Assembly (NCBI GenBank): GCA_026545765.1
Contig: JAIFAC010000019.1
Location: 322,617-386,616 of the forward strand
Direction of reading: 5' to 3'
Source of the DNA: Plantago major
Taxonomy: Eukaryota; Streptophyta; Magnoliopsida; Lamiales; Plantaginaceae
Length of the DNA stretch: 64,000 nucleotides
Within the stretch, counting starts at the first letter, position 1. Every line of letters begins with the position of its first letter. Of this stretch, positions 45,801 through 57,639 are shown in pieces. The notes beneath the pieces are model-generated. The model did not search any database. It worked only from the letters and a program-made list of their open reading frames with translations, and was not told where the DNA came from. The translations under genes were made by a program, and so were the position numbers.

Positions 45801-48408
45801 GTAGCGCCATATAAAAACTAAAAACTACATAATTCCATTAAGACCTTTGAGATAATTCTAAGCGAACAAAGATATCAATTGTGCAATTCTGGTTAACATG
45901 CAATTCTAAGCGAAATCGTTCAAATCATTAAAATCATTCAAATCTTAGATAATTCTCTGATTCATAAACACTATTTTTCTTGATTCCTTGATTTCTTGAG
46001 GCTTTCTTCTTCAAATCAGTCAATGCAACATCTTCAAAATCATCAGCAGCAACATCAACGCTTCTCTTAGATCCTTGAGAAACTTTTGCAGCTTTTACAT
46101 CAACAGCTTTCTTTGCTTTAAGCTTTCTTTGCTTTAAGCTTTCTCAACTTTTCCCTCTCCTTCATTTTCTTTAATGCATCTTCTTTGTTAAATGATGCAA
46201 CTTGTGTCAAAATATCAGATCTCAAACCATTTACATCAGCAAGAATAAGAGCTGAGCGAATTTCAACACGAAGGAATTTCCGACGATTCACCTAATAAAC
46301 AAAAACAAAACAATAAACAAACACTAAACTAAAAAACTAAACAATTCCTGACAAAAACTAAACAATTGCAAGCAAAAACTAAACAAATGCAAGCAAAAAC
46401 TACAAACTTGGGAAACTATTACGTGCATTAGATCCTTGCATTGGAAAGAAGTTCCTTGAAAGCAGTTCCATATGCTTCATGAGAAAAACCCACAGTCTAA
46501 AGTTCGGGAACACGAGTCAATCAAACTTTACAATTTGGTTTCCAAAATTATGAAGGAAATTAGCGGTGGATGTCAATCTGACGAAGGCGTATCCATTTCA
46601 TAGCGATATATGAAAAAAAGAAAACATTTAAGCAACAAAAAGTAGCTAACAACAAAAAGAAAGTAAAAAAAAATTTATAACAATATGTCCATAAGAACTT
46701 ACCAATTTAGTCATTAATGTATACACTTCTCCTTCATCTTCAACAACCATATTATCAAGATATTGAATCTTCAAATTTTCACAGTTAACAACACAGCATG
46801 CAAAGTGTGATTTGTGCGGATGGTACAAAGGCACAAAGAGCGCAAACCTGACAAACAAAAAAATTAGGCGGTATAAACACTAAATAACTTCTGGCAAAAA
46901 TTAAATAATTTCATGGAAAAACTAAACAACTTCTGACAAAACTAACCAACTCCAGACAAAAACTAAACAATTTCATGCAAAAAATAAACAATTTCATGCA
47001 AAAACTAAACAATTTCATGCAAAAACTACACTATTTAAACCAAAAACTAAAGCAACTCAGACAAAAACTAACCAAATTTCAAGTAAAAACTAAACAATTT
47101 TGAATAAAACTAAACAATGTCATGTAAAAACTAAACAATATCGACAAAAACTAAAGCATGTACAAAAGAAAAAATTAGAAAATATACCATTACTTGCGAC
47201 AAAGAGAAGATCCAATATCCCAGTGATCCTCAATCCACATCAAAAGAACCACATCCTTCATTCTTGATTCATCTTCATTATAAGCCTCCTCATCCTCTTA
47301 CGTATCAAAAATCCCGACAAGCTTGCACAAGGTTTACGAAAAACACATACATAAAACTTAAACTAGACAAAAGCAAAATATAAAGTGGATAGATCACTCA
47401 AAAGCTAAAGAAAAAAAAAGTACTTACGAGTTTGAAGTCGAAACAAAATCGGTAATATTACCATTATTTACCCTCCTTTGAAAATCATTCAACACAAGTG
47501 ACCAACAATCAATGACAGTAAATGTAATGTAAACTCCAGGATACATGCTAAGAAAATCCTCAGCATTCAAGAAAAACTTTTCAGTCAGATTCACAAACAT
47601 TGCATCAGACCTGTAGAAAAAAAGAAGTGGAAAAAAATGATAAAAATATAATGAGTAAGCTAAACCCATAAAACTAGATAATAAAACAATAAAACTAGAC
47701 AATAATAATAAAAACTTACTTTGGATCTTGTTCAGATTGAAAGAAGCAATAATCAACCACTTCTCTTGCAACCTGGTTCATTCCATTACAAAGGAAACCC
47801 AATTTCCTCATGTTACCTGACACATAATTCACATGCACTAGTGGTGGCCCAACGTCCAAAGAGCACCAACCACGTACATCTCGATACACTACATCATCTT
47901 CATTCTCATCATCCCCTCCATCTCCCTCCTCAGCATCATTCTTTTCCTGTTGTATAACATCATCAGCAACTTCATCCTCGACATTCTCATCATTCTCAAC
48001 ATTTTCCTGCTGGATTCTGCCATCCTCAACATCATCAACAACCTCATCCTGATTTGTAAAAGCATCATCATCATTATCACTGAGGTCCATTGCAGTCTCA
48101 GTTGGTGGATTGGACCTGCCATGCTAAAAAAAGATAAAATTCTAATAAGTAAGCAAAAACTAGACAATAAAAATCATAAAACTAAACACTAAAGGCATAA
48201 AACTAGAAACTATATATTAAGAACTATACACTTTCACACAACATAAACTATACTAAAATATCATAAAACTAGACAATAAGAATATGAAACTAGACAATAA
48301 ACTTACATCAGGACTTGCAGCTACATTATCCCGGCCAGCTTGAGAAGACCTTATAGCATCAAACACATATGTAATGTTTTGATTTGTTTCAGCTTGAGAA
48401 AACCCAAG

Positions 48409-49812
48409 TGTTAGGAATATCTGTTAGTATTTTGATCACTCATCACATGTTCTTATCTTAGCCAGAAAGGTGATTAAGTGCTCTTGGTTCACTTGAACAT
48501 TGTAAAAGAGGAAATCACTGAGTATGATTAGTCTAGTAAATCTTGTATTAGGATTATAGGTCTCTGAGTGTAATTTTTATTTCAAGAAGACCATAAAGAT
48601 CAATCCTAGCAATGGAGCTTTTCTGAAGATTAGAAGACTGAAGATTGCACAAGGTTTATGAAGACATAAATGTTTAGTCTAACTCAGATAGACTATGTCC
48701 TTAATCCTTTCTTAAGTATATTAACTTATTTTCGGGATATGATTCTGGACATATGACATCATGAGTATGGAGCATGCAAGCCATCAGATAGGCTCATGTA
48801 TCCGTTGAGACTAAAGGATAATGAACAATACTATGCATTAAATGCATCGGCAGAAATGTTGCAAAAAGCAGTCCTCTCTGAAAAATGAGACGGTGACTTC
48901 TGAGTACATAGTTCAAGATATAAATGGATATAATTTGATAGAAACTGCACAGATACAATTCAAGCGCCTCTCAAATTTATCTATATATCACACACTTAGA
49001 TGCTTGAAGAACACACCTTAGACGCTCTATCTTGCAAACTTATCATCAAGCAAAGTATTCTCTCAAGCACTACTACCCTTTTACGAAAGCTTTACATTGC
49101 TTGAAGAATCACTAGTAGTTCTAAGTTGTCTTGAACCTTAACAAGAGATTGTTATTCGTGAAAGAGTTGAACTATCAGATACCATTTCTGAAGATCATTC
49201 TCCAGAAAGGACACGATTACTTGGGTCGATAAAAGCGGTGTCATCCTTGAACAAGTGTATTAAGTAGTCTAGTTCTATTAGGCTCTCTTAAAACATAGCC
49301 AGAAAGAGTTATCGAGAAGCCTCTGTGACAAACCTTATAACCAACACCATCGAGGCTTGGAGTAGAGGAAGTACTTGATTTGGGAAATCGGGAATAACTA
49401 CAAGGTTATCAGTAGAGGAAGTACTTAGCTCTAGGACACAGGGAATAACTCGGGGAACATTTGGTTGGGAACCATTTGTTTAGGAATCTTAGAATAGGAT
49501 TATTGTAAGGTGAACTCAATTATACATTCTAGTGAATTCTAGGTCTCGGAAAGACCGAAGTGGATTAGTTGGAGGATTCGCCACCTCCGGATACCACTAT
49601 ACTTCTTTGTTATTTACCTTTACGTATTTACATTTGACAGCCTTTACACACTTACTTATTGTTTACGCACTTACCTATCTTAAAGTCTTCCAGCTCTGAA
49701 TTTAAGTATCGAAACCCCAGTTTATGAAAGCGTGTTTATTGACAAAAGTTTTAAAAGACTATTCACCCCCCCCCCCCCCTAGTCTTTTACTTTTCCGTTA
49801 TCTGGACCAACA
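48409..49812 (+). repeat. Solo copia LTR
   Basis: The 1.40-kb LTR begins TGTTAGGAATATCTG and ends CTGGACCAACA, flanked by a 5-bp target duplication CCAAG (48,404-48,408 and 49,813-49,817). It is the same LTR family as 436-1816, in opposite orientation. No internal region, primer site or polypurine tract is present, so the element was reduced by LTR-LTR recombination. It lies inside the protease gene of the MULE and is younger than it. Confidence 0.95.
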
Positions 49813-51539
49813 CCAAGACTGAAGCTTGGACAGTCATTCCTCAACATCAAGAAGTACATAGCCACCATATGATCTAACTGATTCAAAACTTGTGGATCGG
49901 ACCAAATTTTTTGAGTTTGGGATACTTCTTCTTGAGATCCAGATGTAGACTCCTCTTCAGGCACTTTCAATGTTTTCAAAACACGCGCAGAATATGCGTG
50001 GAAAACAACTTTCACATCTCGTTTGAGAAATTGGAGCGCCTCGTCCATTGCCTACAAATTTAAAAACCATTTCACAGAAACTAGTAATTAAAGAAAAAAC
50101 TAGACAATCACATAAAAAATCAAAGACAAAAATAAGAACAAAGTAGACAAAAACAAAATTAAAAACTATATGAAAAACTAAACAATTTCATGCAAAAACT
50201 AAACAATTTCAGACAAAACTAAACAATTTCATGCAAAAATAAACAATTTCTTGCAAAAACTAAACAATTTCACACAAAAACTAAACAAATTCAAGCAAAA
50301 ATTAAACAATTTCAGACAAAAACTAAATAACTTCCACATCTAAAAACTATACATTCACATTTAAAAACTAGACAATAACATTTAATAACTACACAATAAC
50401 ATCTAAAAACTAGACAGTAACAAAAAATGAAAAAGTAGAGAATAACTTACATCGCTCGAACTATTCTGAATTTCCACATCAGTACGAACTCCATCAGGAA
50501 TAGGATATCTGATGGAAGGAACAGTACCATCATAATCAACAACAACAGGCTTCAATCTCTGCTTACTGATGGATACCAGTCAACCATAATAGAATTCCCA
50601 TATCCAATGCTCTTCTCTTTTTCGAGCCTCTCTAACAAATTCTGCGTTGTCCAATGTTGGATAAGAGGAAGTGCGATAAAATTGGAGCGACCTTGAAAAG
50701 GGAACCTATGAAGATAAGCCATCACAAGCAACTAGACAACCATGAATATGGTTTTGCGTTGTTGATTTGTATTTAAGCGCATCACAGCGTATCAACAACA
50801 AAACCACCAATCAACATTGCGTATAGATGATACTCTCTCAATTGACTAACAAGTCTCATATCAAGAGTATGGCTGCGGTTGGTCTAAGAAAATGCCACAA
50901 GAATAAAGAACAAAAACCTCTTGAATTCCTCTGGCAATCCTTCAAACTCGATAAAACCTTGATACATCTGTAAGTCTCACATCCCCCTTTGGATCTGTAA
51001 TACCAAACTTCTCCCTCCAGTTTTTTCTCAACTCCGCATCAGCAAGATATGCAGCATCTTTCTTATCAGCAAGCCTTAAGTTCTGATAATGTAACTTAAC
51101 AAGGAAACCAGGCTTCCTAGGAAGAAGAAAAATGTCTTGAGCGTCTTGGATGTAATATGGTACTTAATACATGATAGTGCGAATCGTGTTTCGCCATTGA
51201 ACCTTTCCACCAGCCAGGGTACAATACCCAATGGAACAGACTTGAATTTCATATGAAGCAACCCACCGAAACCAATTTGCATTACACTTTGTCTTTGTGC
51301 ATCGTTTAACTTCTCCAGCATCTCAACCATAAGTTTCTGAAGCCCAGCACTGGAGTTTTTTTATACCTTTCGACCTCCACCACATTTTGGTGACGAACCG
51401 TATCGACTTCCTCGATTCGACATCACCAACAAGGAGACCCGCATTCTTGCGTTTAGGCTGCCTCTTTTGCTTTGGCCTAGGAGCCTTTGGAATAATCACC
51501 TTCTTAGGTCCTTTACTAATACAAAGATAAACACATTAA

Positions 51540-52700
51540 AACTATAGACAGACTGAACAACAAAAAATCTGTAAACATGCAAAACTATACAATTTATATA
51601 AAAAAACTAGACAATACATATTAAAAACTACACAGTTCAACTTAACAACAAAAAAATGTGACATGAAAAACTAGACAACAAGTTACTAGAAACTAGACAG
51701 TTTCACACAAAAATAAACTGTAAAAACAAACAGGCATGACCATAAAAGTTCAACCATAAACACATTAAAAGTATACAGTTTATATGAAAAACTAGACAGT
51801 TAATATGAACAAATAGACAATATATATTAAAAACTAGAGAGTTCAAAACCCTTAAAAACTAGATGATATATCTTGAAAACTATACCATCTTTGTTAAAAG
51901 TTAAAACATAAGGTATTTACATGAAACTAGACAGTATATATTGAAAACTAGACAGTTCACACAAAAACATCAGAAAATTCAAACAATCAACAAATCCCCG
52001 CCAAAAACATACAGTGCACACAACTACAGAACAAAAAAAGATAAAAAAAATCATAAAAAGTAGTTAATATATCTTAAAAACTTGACAAATCACCTTAAAA
52101 CCTAGACAGTTTTCCACAACACAAAAATCAATTACAAAACCACTCATCAAAACTCAGCAAAACACCAAAACACATCGAGAACTAACACACATGCACAGAC
52201 ATAAAATTCAATTACAAAACCATAAGCGAAACTAAGCGAACTTGAACAACAATCGACACATGAAGCGACATAACTATATGACATGAAATATACAGTTTAG
52301 ATGGAAACTAGACCATACAGAGTAAAACCTACACAAAAACCTTTAAAAAATAGATGATATATTACTATATGTGTTAAAAGCTAAAACATAAGGTATATAC
52401 ATGAAAAACTAGACAATATATATTAAAAACTAGAAAATTCATACAAAAACATCAAAAAATTCAAACAATCAACAAATCCCCGCCAAAAAACATAAAGTGC
52501 ACACAACTACACATAAAAAAAAGCTAAAAAATCATAAAAAGTAGATTATATATCTTAAAAACTAGAAAAATCACCTTAAAACCTAGACAGTTTTCCACAA
52601 CATAAAATCAATTACAAAACAACTCATATCCAAACTGTAAAAAAAACAGATCTAGCAAAAACACTCATATCAAAACTCAGCAAACACCAAAAACACATCA
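51540..52700. repeat. CTAGACAAT motif array with a local duplication
   Basis: Dense AAAACTAGACAGT/CAAT motifs fill this stretch. About 51,840-52,170 and 52,340-52,640 are long imperfect direct repeats of each other, sharing for example AATCAACAAATCCCCGCCAA and CCTTAAAACCTAGACAGTTT. The whole stretch appears to be intron of the minus-strand protease gene. Confidence 0.8.
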
Positions 52701-53399
52701 GGAACTAACTTACAACATGAATCACATCTAAAAAACCACATATGTAGCGAAAAATCTCAAATACGAACCATAAAGGAACTAAAAAACAATAAATTATACC
52801 GGAAACAGAATTAAGAAGGAGAGGAAGCTCCGTGTTCACTTATTAAGTATTGATTCCGCCATTTAATACCTATCAAGCAAATCGAGTAGAAAAAGGTTAA
52901 AATCAGCGATTAAGCGAAAGCGAACTGAAAACAACTTTAAAAACACAAACAAAACGAGTTTCAACAGATTACCTGATGGATCGGGATGAAAACACAGTAA
53001 AATAAGCAACAACCGCTCGAAACTGAAACATACATCATCGATTAAGCAAAAACGAAGCAACAAAAGACAAAAACGAACACAAAAACAAGAGAATCGAGTT
53101 AAAAACATACATTACCTGAGAATCGCGCAATGAAACCGCTCCAGAAACTAGGTTTTTCGCCAAAATCGCCAAAAAAAGGAGAGCAATCGGAGAAAATGGA
53201 AAGAATCCGCTGAAAATGGGAAAAAAAAGGGAAAAAAACCTATTTATACTATACCCATATTTAAAACGGTACGACCCGGATAAATTTCGACCCGAAAAAC
53301 CCGGTAATTTGACCCGCGAAAATGAAAAATGGGCCAATGTAAAAACTAACCAATTTACATAGAAAGCAGAATTTTTTGGACTTTTCTAATAGTATAGGA

Positions 53400-55140
53400 C
53401 TTTTATAATACTAACTATATATTTAATAGCTTCAAAATGCATTTGATCTAAATAGCTTACGTACATCAGTAATTATCTCTAGAATCTAAATTCTCACTAC
53501 TCTGATAATGATTGCACATCTACTACTAATTAACTAAATCAATGTATCTCCGTTTGTTTTTTCTACACTACAACATCCTGCATTTAGGTCTTTAATGTGT
53601 TATGCATTATAACGTTTAATGTATATAGACAATGGTAGATGCCTTTTAAAGCGAGGAGGTAGTCTGACGTCACAGGGAAGATGATTCATGCATAAAGTTG
53701 ACTTCTTAGATAACTGGATCGTTATAAGCATTACAATGCCCACAAAAGCACCTCAGAATTTAGTTCTTCATCAGGTATTGATCTAAAAGGCTAAGCTACA
53801 TCTGTAATTACCTCTAGAACCTAATTACCCATAAATCTAACAACAAATCTCCCTTCCATTACTAACTCAGCCTCGGCATAAAACTGATGCCATGAATTAC
53901 TCAAATAAAAAGCACAATAGTAATTTAAAATGCACAAAGTTCTATTAGTCCAACGGGCATTGAACAAAATAACCAAGCTACAACAGTAATTCTCTCTAGA
54001 CCCTATTCCCCACAATTCAGCACATCTACCTTCATTATACTAATTCGCCTTCTTTTGGTACATCAGCATAAAGCTCAATGCCATCAATCACTCCGATAAA
54101 AAGCATTAGTCTGACGACAAATGGTACACCGAGTGATGAAGCCAACTATTAAGAAGTTGGATCACTTTATTTTACAGGAATATGATCACAAAGACAAACA
54201 TTAATTCATGGTTTATGGTTTAACAGTCTGCACCATTGAGGGATGCACATACATGAACATTTATTTATATCCTGCTACACCTTAGTTTCGTTTTCAAGAA
54301 ACAACACTTTTCAGTAAATAGATAGCAAATAAATCAAATCTACAAAGCGAGCAAAAGATCAGCAGAATGGTATTTCTATGCACACTCAAAACTTTCTGGT
54401 GAATCATATGTAGAGACTGAAGACATATTCAACAGGCATTGGTTATTTGTAGTGACAAACCTAAGCCCTGCGCACTACGCTAATTGTTCTATCATGTTAA
54501 ATTCTCATTATCATTCTATGGGATGACCATGGAGACACAGACATAAATAAATTCACCACAACAAGACAGACTCTTCCATTGGTGGCTAAAAACTATTGCC
54601 CATATTCCAATAAATCCATATGCGAAATAAATCTTGCAGCAAGTATAATTTCAGCACCACAACATGCTAAAAATTAAAAGAGTGTGAGCACCCAAAAAAT
54701 AACCTGAAGCGGAATATGGAGAGCAATGTGAAGGAAGAATAGGCGCCTAGAAGTACAAATTCCGTGGGCAGGTCTCTTCTCCGAGCGTCAGATTGGAATA
54801 AACGGGGATGAAACGGCGGATAGTGTGATGAAGAATAGAAACCGCCTAGAAGTAGAATTCACGTTTGTTTGAGAAGAAGGCATTGTATGGTGTTGCGGCG
54901 CCGGTTCGTTAATGCCGGAACATTTAATAATTTTGGCGGCAACAATTCGGCAAAGGGAAGAAGCGATATGGAGAAGAGAAAATTTGAAACGCGATGTAAG
55001 TAGTTGTAATACGTTTTTTAAGAGTTGCTAAACAAACTGGGACTTAATAATAAGACTTATTATATTATTAATTAATAATTAAAGTATAATAATAAGACTT
55101 ATTATATTATTAATTAATAATTAAAGTATAATAATAAGTC
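53400..55140. other. Noncoding sequence with degenerate repeats
   Basis: A phrase of the type GTAATTCTCTCTAGAACCTA recurs about 53,468, 53,798 and 53,980 within longer degenerate repeats. A 33-bp phrase with GAAGAATAG...GCCTAGAAGTA occurs twice (about 54,735 and 54,833). At 55,048-55,131 a 42-bp AT-rich unit with AATAATAAGACTTATTATAT is repeated twice. No supportable gene is seen. Confidence 0.55.
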
Positions 55141-55183
55141 TGAAGTGGCGCGTGAAACAGCGCGTGGAGAAAAAACCGGCCGT

Positions 55184-55212
55184 TTCTTCTTCTTCTTCTT
55201 CTTCTTCTTCAT
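55184..55212 (+). repeat. TTC microsatellite
   Basis: An uninterrupted CTT/TTC run of about nine units is followed by CT-rich sequence up to about 55,270, like many plant 5' leaders. No convincing downstream gene was found. Confidence 0.9.
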
Positions 55213-55299
55213 TCCATTTCGAGCACCAAACTTCTTCCTCTCCTCTCCTCTCCATTCGATCATTCCTCTCCATTTACACTCATTTCGATGGATAGTCAA

Positions 55300-56900
55300 G
55301 GGAAGGGCAGAGAGAAGATTGACATTGAAGATATCAAATCAAAAGACAAAAGTATTTGCGCTCACTAGGGGAAGCGAAAATACTCCGATCTGATGTCTGT
55401 TTCTCGATGAATCAGTACCGGCGTCTATTATTTCGTTTATTTCACCTTAGAGCCGGTGGTTGAGATTGGTCAGCGGCACGAAGGGTTTCTATCGGCATGA
55501 CTTTTTGTGAGCAAGTCATGGTTGCTTATCGCCCATGGGATCGCGTTTTGCCAGGTTTACTTCCACAGACACATTAATTTCTTGTTGAAAGAGGGATATT
55601 TGTACGTGCTATGTTCGCAATTTATGTGCACCGGAAGTGTTCGATGAAATGACTGTATGAGTGTATATATATTTTCCTACTGTCTCTTTCTGGATTGTTG
55701 TTATATCACAAGTTTGAATTCTAGATAGGTGCAATTGTGTAAGTGTAGCTGCAATATTGTTTTTTAAGGTAGCTTAGTTTGTTTACTTACAGAAGATATG
55801 TGTGCTGAAAGTGTTAAATGAAATGTCTGTATGAGGATACTATATTTCTCCTTTGTGTGATTTTTTTGTTGTTATACAACGATTGTGGATTCTAGATAGT
55901 ATATTCTGCTTTGTTGGGTAGGTGAAAGTTGTTTTTGAGTTAAGTTAATCGTGTAGTCTGATGCTCCAACTTCAATATGCAGGATACAATTAATAAGGGT
56001 AAGTCAGGATAAAACCCCAGTGTCTACGGTCTACCAAAAGCTGGTGGTGAGAGTAGGGTCAAATTTGGGAAATGAAATAAGACCGGTGAGGCGGTAGCAG
56101 GTGAAAAGAATGCGTTGTGGCGGTGGAACTCTCAGCGCTACAATCATCTTTGAATAGGTGAATGGTGATGTTGCTGCCATGGTTTCTAGGTTTGTCGATT
56201 CTACCATTCTCAAACTCCACATTCATATAATCATTCAACATATGCTTGACATGAAATTTTATATACATTCATGCCTTTTCGTAATTTCTGTTTAGAACTT
56301 GTGATGGGATAATGCAAATGCTTGTATGTATTGTTTGGAGCCTATTGAGTAGTCTTCTGTTACGATTTGGCCTTTAATGGTCATATAATCATGTTATTGA
56401 GTTTTAACTTTGCACATAACTACGTACTATGCATCAGAACTGTTATTGCGCCATTAGAGACTAGAGAGACTAAAAGGTTAAAGGGCCATATCTCCAAAAC
56501 GATCGGTGCTATTTCATTCTCAGCTATAAATTTGTTACTTCTGATTTTGCGCCAATTACATCCCATAATTTGATTAGACTGATGTTAGCTCAACATTGAT
56601 TTGATTGATCGGCTTTGTTCTGGTTTGATTATTTATAAAGTTGAGATTAGAGCGTGGGGATTTGAAGCTGTTTAGTGTTTATGACTTGTTTAGTCATGTT
56701 ACCATCTGCTTGCACTAACTCATTCCAATTTGGGACGGTTAACCTCTTATGCTCGTTGCTTCTCAAAGGTTGCATAGTTGCAACCAAAAAGCAAAGAAAA
56801 AACCACATGAACTCAGACATAATATTCATGCTCTTATTAAAGTACGGAATCAAAATTATATTGATGAAGCACTGATCTTATGCCAGGTTGTTCTGGGCCT
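55300..56900. other. Stretch without a supportable gene
   Basis: Only short frames without domains occur. A frame of 26 codons from ATG 55,288 (MDSQGKGREKIDIEDIKSKD) is faintly like a MADS-box start but stops at once. The rest looks like intron or intergenic DNA. Confidence 0.4.
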
Positions 56901-56929
56901 AATCTGCTTGTCCCAACAATCTTTTAATG

Positions 56930-57632
56930 TATGATACAACAACTTTTAAGCATTGGGTATGGGCAATTCGGACAACAGCTACAATGGACCAGCTGGAAAC
57001 TTTTATATGCTCTTGTTGTTGTCTATGTACTAACAGAAACCGAAAAGTGCATGAAGATAAAGTGTATGATCCGCAGGAATCAAACCAGTTCATTTGAAGG
57101 CATATTGCGGCTTTCAAATATGCCCGGACAGTGTTTCATATTCATTGGCCACCTGATCTGCTCATTTGTTGGATTCCACTGACAGAGGGCTTCATTAAGA
57201 TCAACTGCGATGCTTCGGTTCGTATGTCCAGTAATCGTGTCGGGGTGGGAGTTGTTGCTAGGGATTTTGAAGGTATAGTGATAGCTTGGATATGTCTACA
57301 CTTTGATTTTATTGAAACTCCAGAACTTGCAGAAGATATATCTGCAAAGTGTGTAGTACAAGTAGCTATTGACCTCAATTTTCAGAATATTTTTGCTGAA
57401 GGAGACTGTATTAATATGGTTCATCAACTCCAAGCTAATAGGGGGTATTATTAGAGACTAAACTACTTGCTTCTTCCCTGTCATCATGTGAGTTTACTTA
57501 TTCTTTAAGGGAGCCTTACTAGAAGGGAAGGGAACAAGCTAGCTCATGCCTTGAGCCAAAATGTTGAGATTAATAGTTTTGGATCTTATGTTTTACCCTT
57601 TATATCCACTGATGTAATTTTACCCACTTAAA
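56930..57632 (+). mobile_element. LINE-type RNase H (RVT_3) remnant
   Basis: The frame from 57,131 reads GFIKINCDASVRMSSNRVGV followed by GVVARDFEG, the first strands with catalytic Asp of the plant LINE RNase H. It continues with ELAEDISAKCVVQVAIDLNF, IFAEGDCINMVHQL and a stop at 57,452. The final helix REGNKLAHALSQNV appears in another frame at about 57,517-57,558, so one frameshift has occurred. Upstream about 56,940-57,060 in yet another frame is WTNRNRKVHEDK, the usual linker between zf-RVT and RNase H. This domain also occurs in stand-alone plant genes, but the LINE linker favours a LINE relic. Confidence 0.7.
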
Positions 57633-57639
57633 ATGGTGA

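Larger units (their letters stand above)
46110..53340 (-). pseudogene. DUF1985/Ulp1-type cysteine protease gene of the MULE, decayed
   Basis: This is a multi-exon minus-strand gene. A DUF1985-like part lies at about 51,320-50,950: LNDAQRQSVMQIGFGGLLHM, VPWLVERFNGETRFAL, then DIFLLPRKPGFLVKLHY. A highly acidic linker lies at about 48,090-47,880. The C48 (Ulp1) peptidase starts with NAEDFLSMYPGVYITFTVID (about 47,560-47,500). It continues with the His segment LFVPLYHPHKSHFACCVVNC plus ...LDN (about 46,830-46,765) and the MKHMELLSRNFFPMQGSNAR stretch (about 46,470-46,425). The last exon carries NRRKFLRVEIRSALILADVN and stops near 46,124. The expected DCG before MKHM appears only in another frame, so a frameshift separates the catalytic Cys. 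A solo LTR also interrupts the gene. These proteases deconjugate SUMO-like tags; the copy looks inactive. Confidence 0.75.
41600..53400. mobile_element. Large Mutator-like element with two converging genes
   Basis: This block of about 11.8 kb holds a FAR1-type MULE transposase (+) on the left and a DUF1985/Ulp1 protease gene (-) on the right, the gene pair typical of some plant MULEs. Weak inverted ends may be CTATATATAGGAAAGTC (about 41,604) and, reverse-complemented, CTATACTATTAGAAAAGTC (about 53,378-53,396). The leaders of both genes contain ATGGCGGAATCA (about 41,980, and the reverse complement at about 52,855). Boundaries are approximate and no 9-bp duplication was confirmed. Both genes are decayed and the right half contains a solo copia LTR. 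Confidence 0.6.

Noticed and set aside
47716-48090. Acidic 124-residue minus-strand frame as a separate gene
   Set aside because: Its end continues into the Ulp1 peptidase exons and it is preceded by the DUF1985 part, so it is best read as the linker of one decayed protease gene.
53821-54015. 64-codon minus-strand frame as a small gene
   Set aside because: It lies in a degenerate noncoding repeat region and shows no domain, splice context or similarity.
55288-55420. Possible MADS-box start (GKGREKIDIEDIKSKD) after a CT-rich leader
   Set aside because: The frame stops after 26 codons and the diagnostic RQVTFSKRR segment is not convincing in any frame; too short to call.
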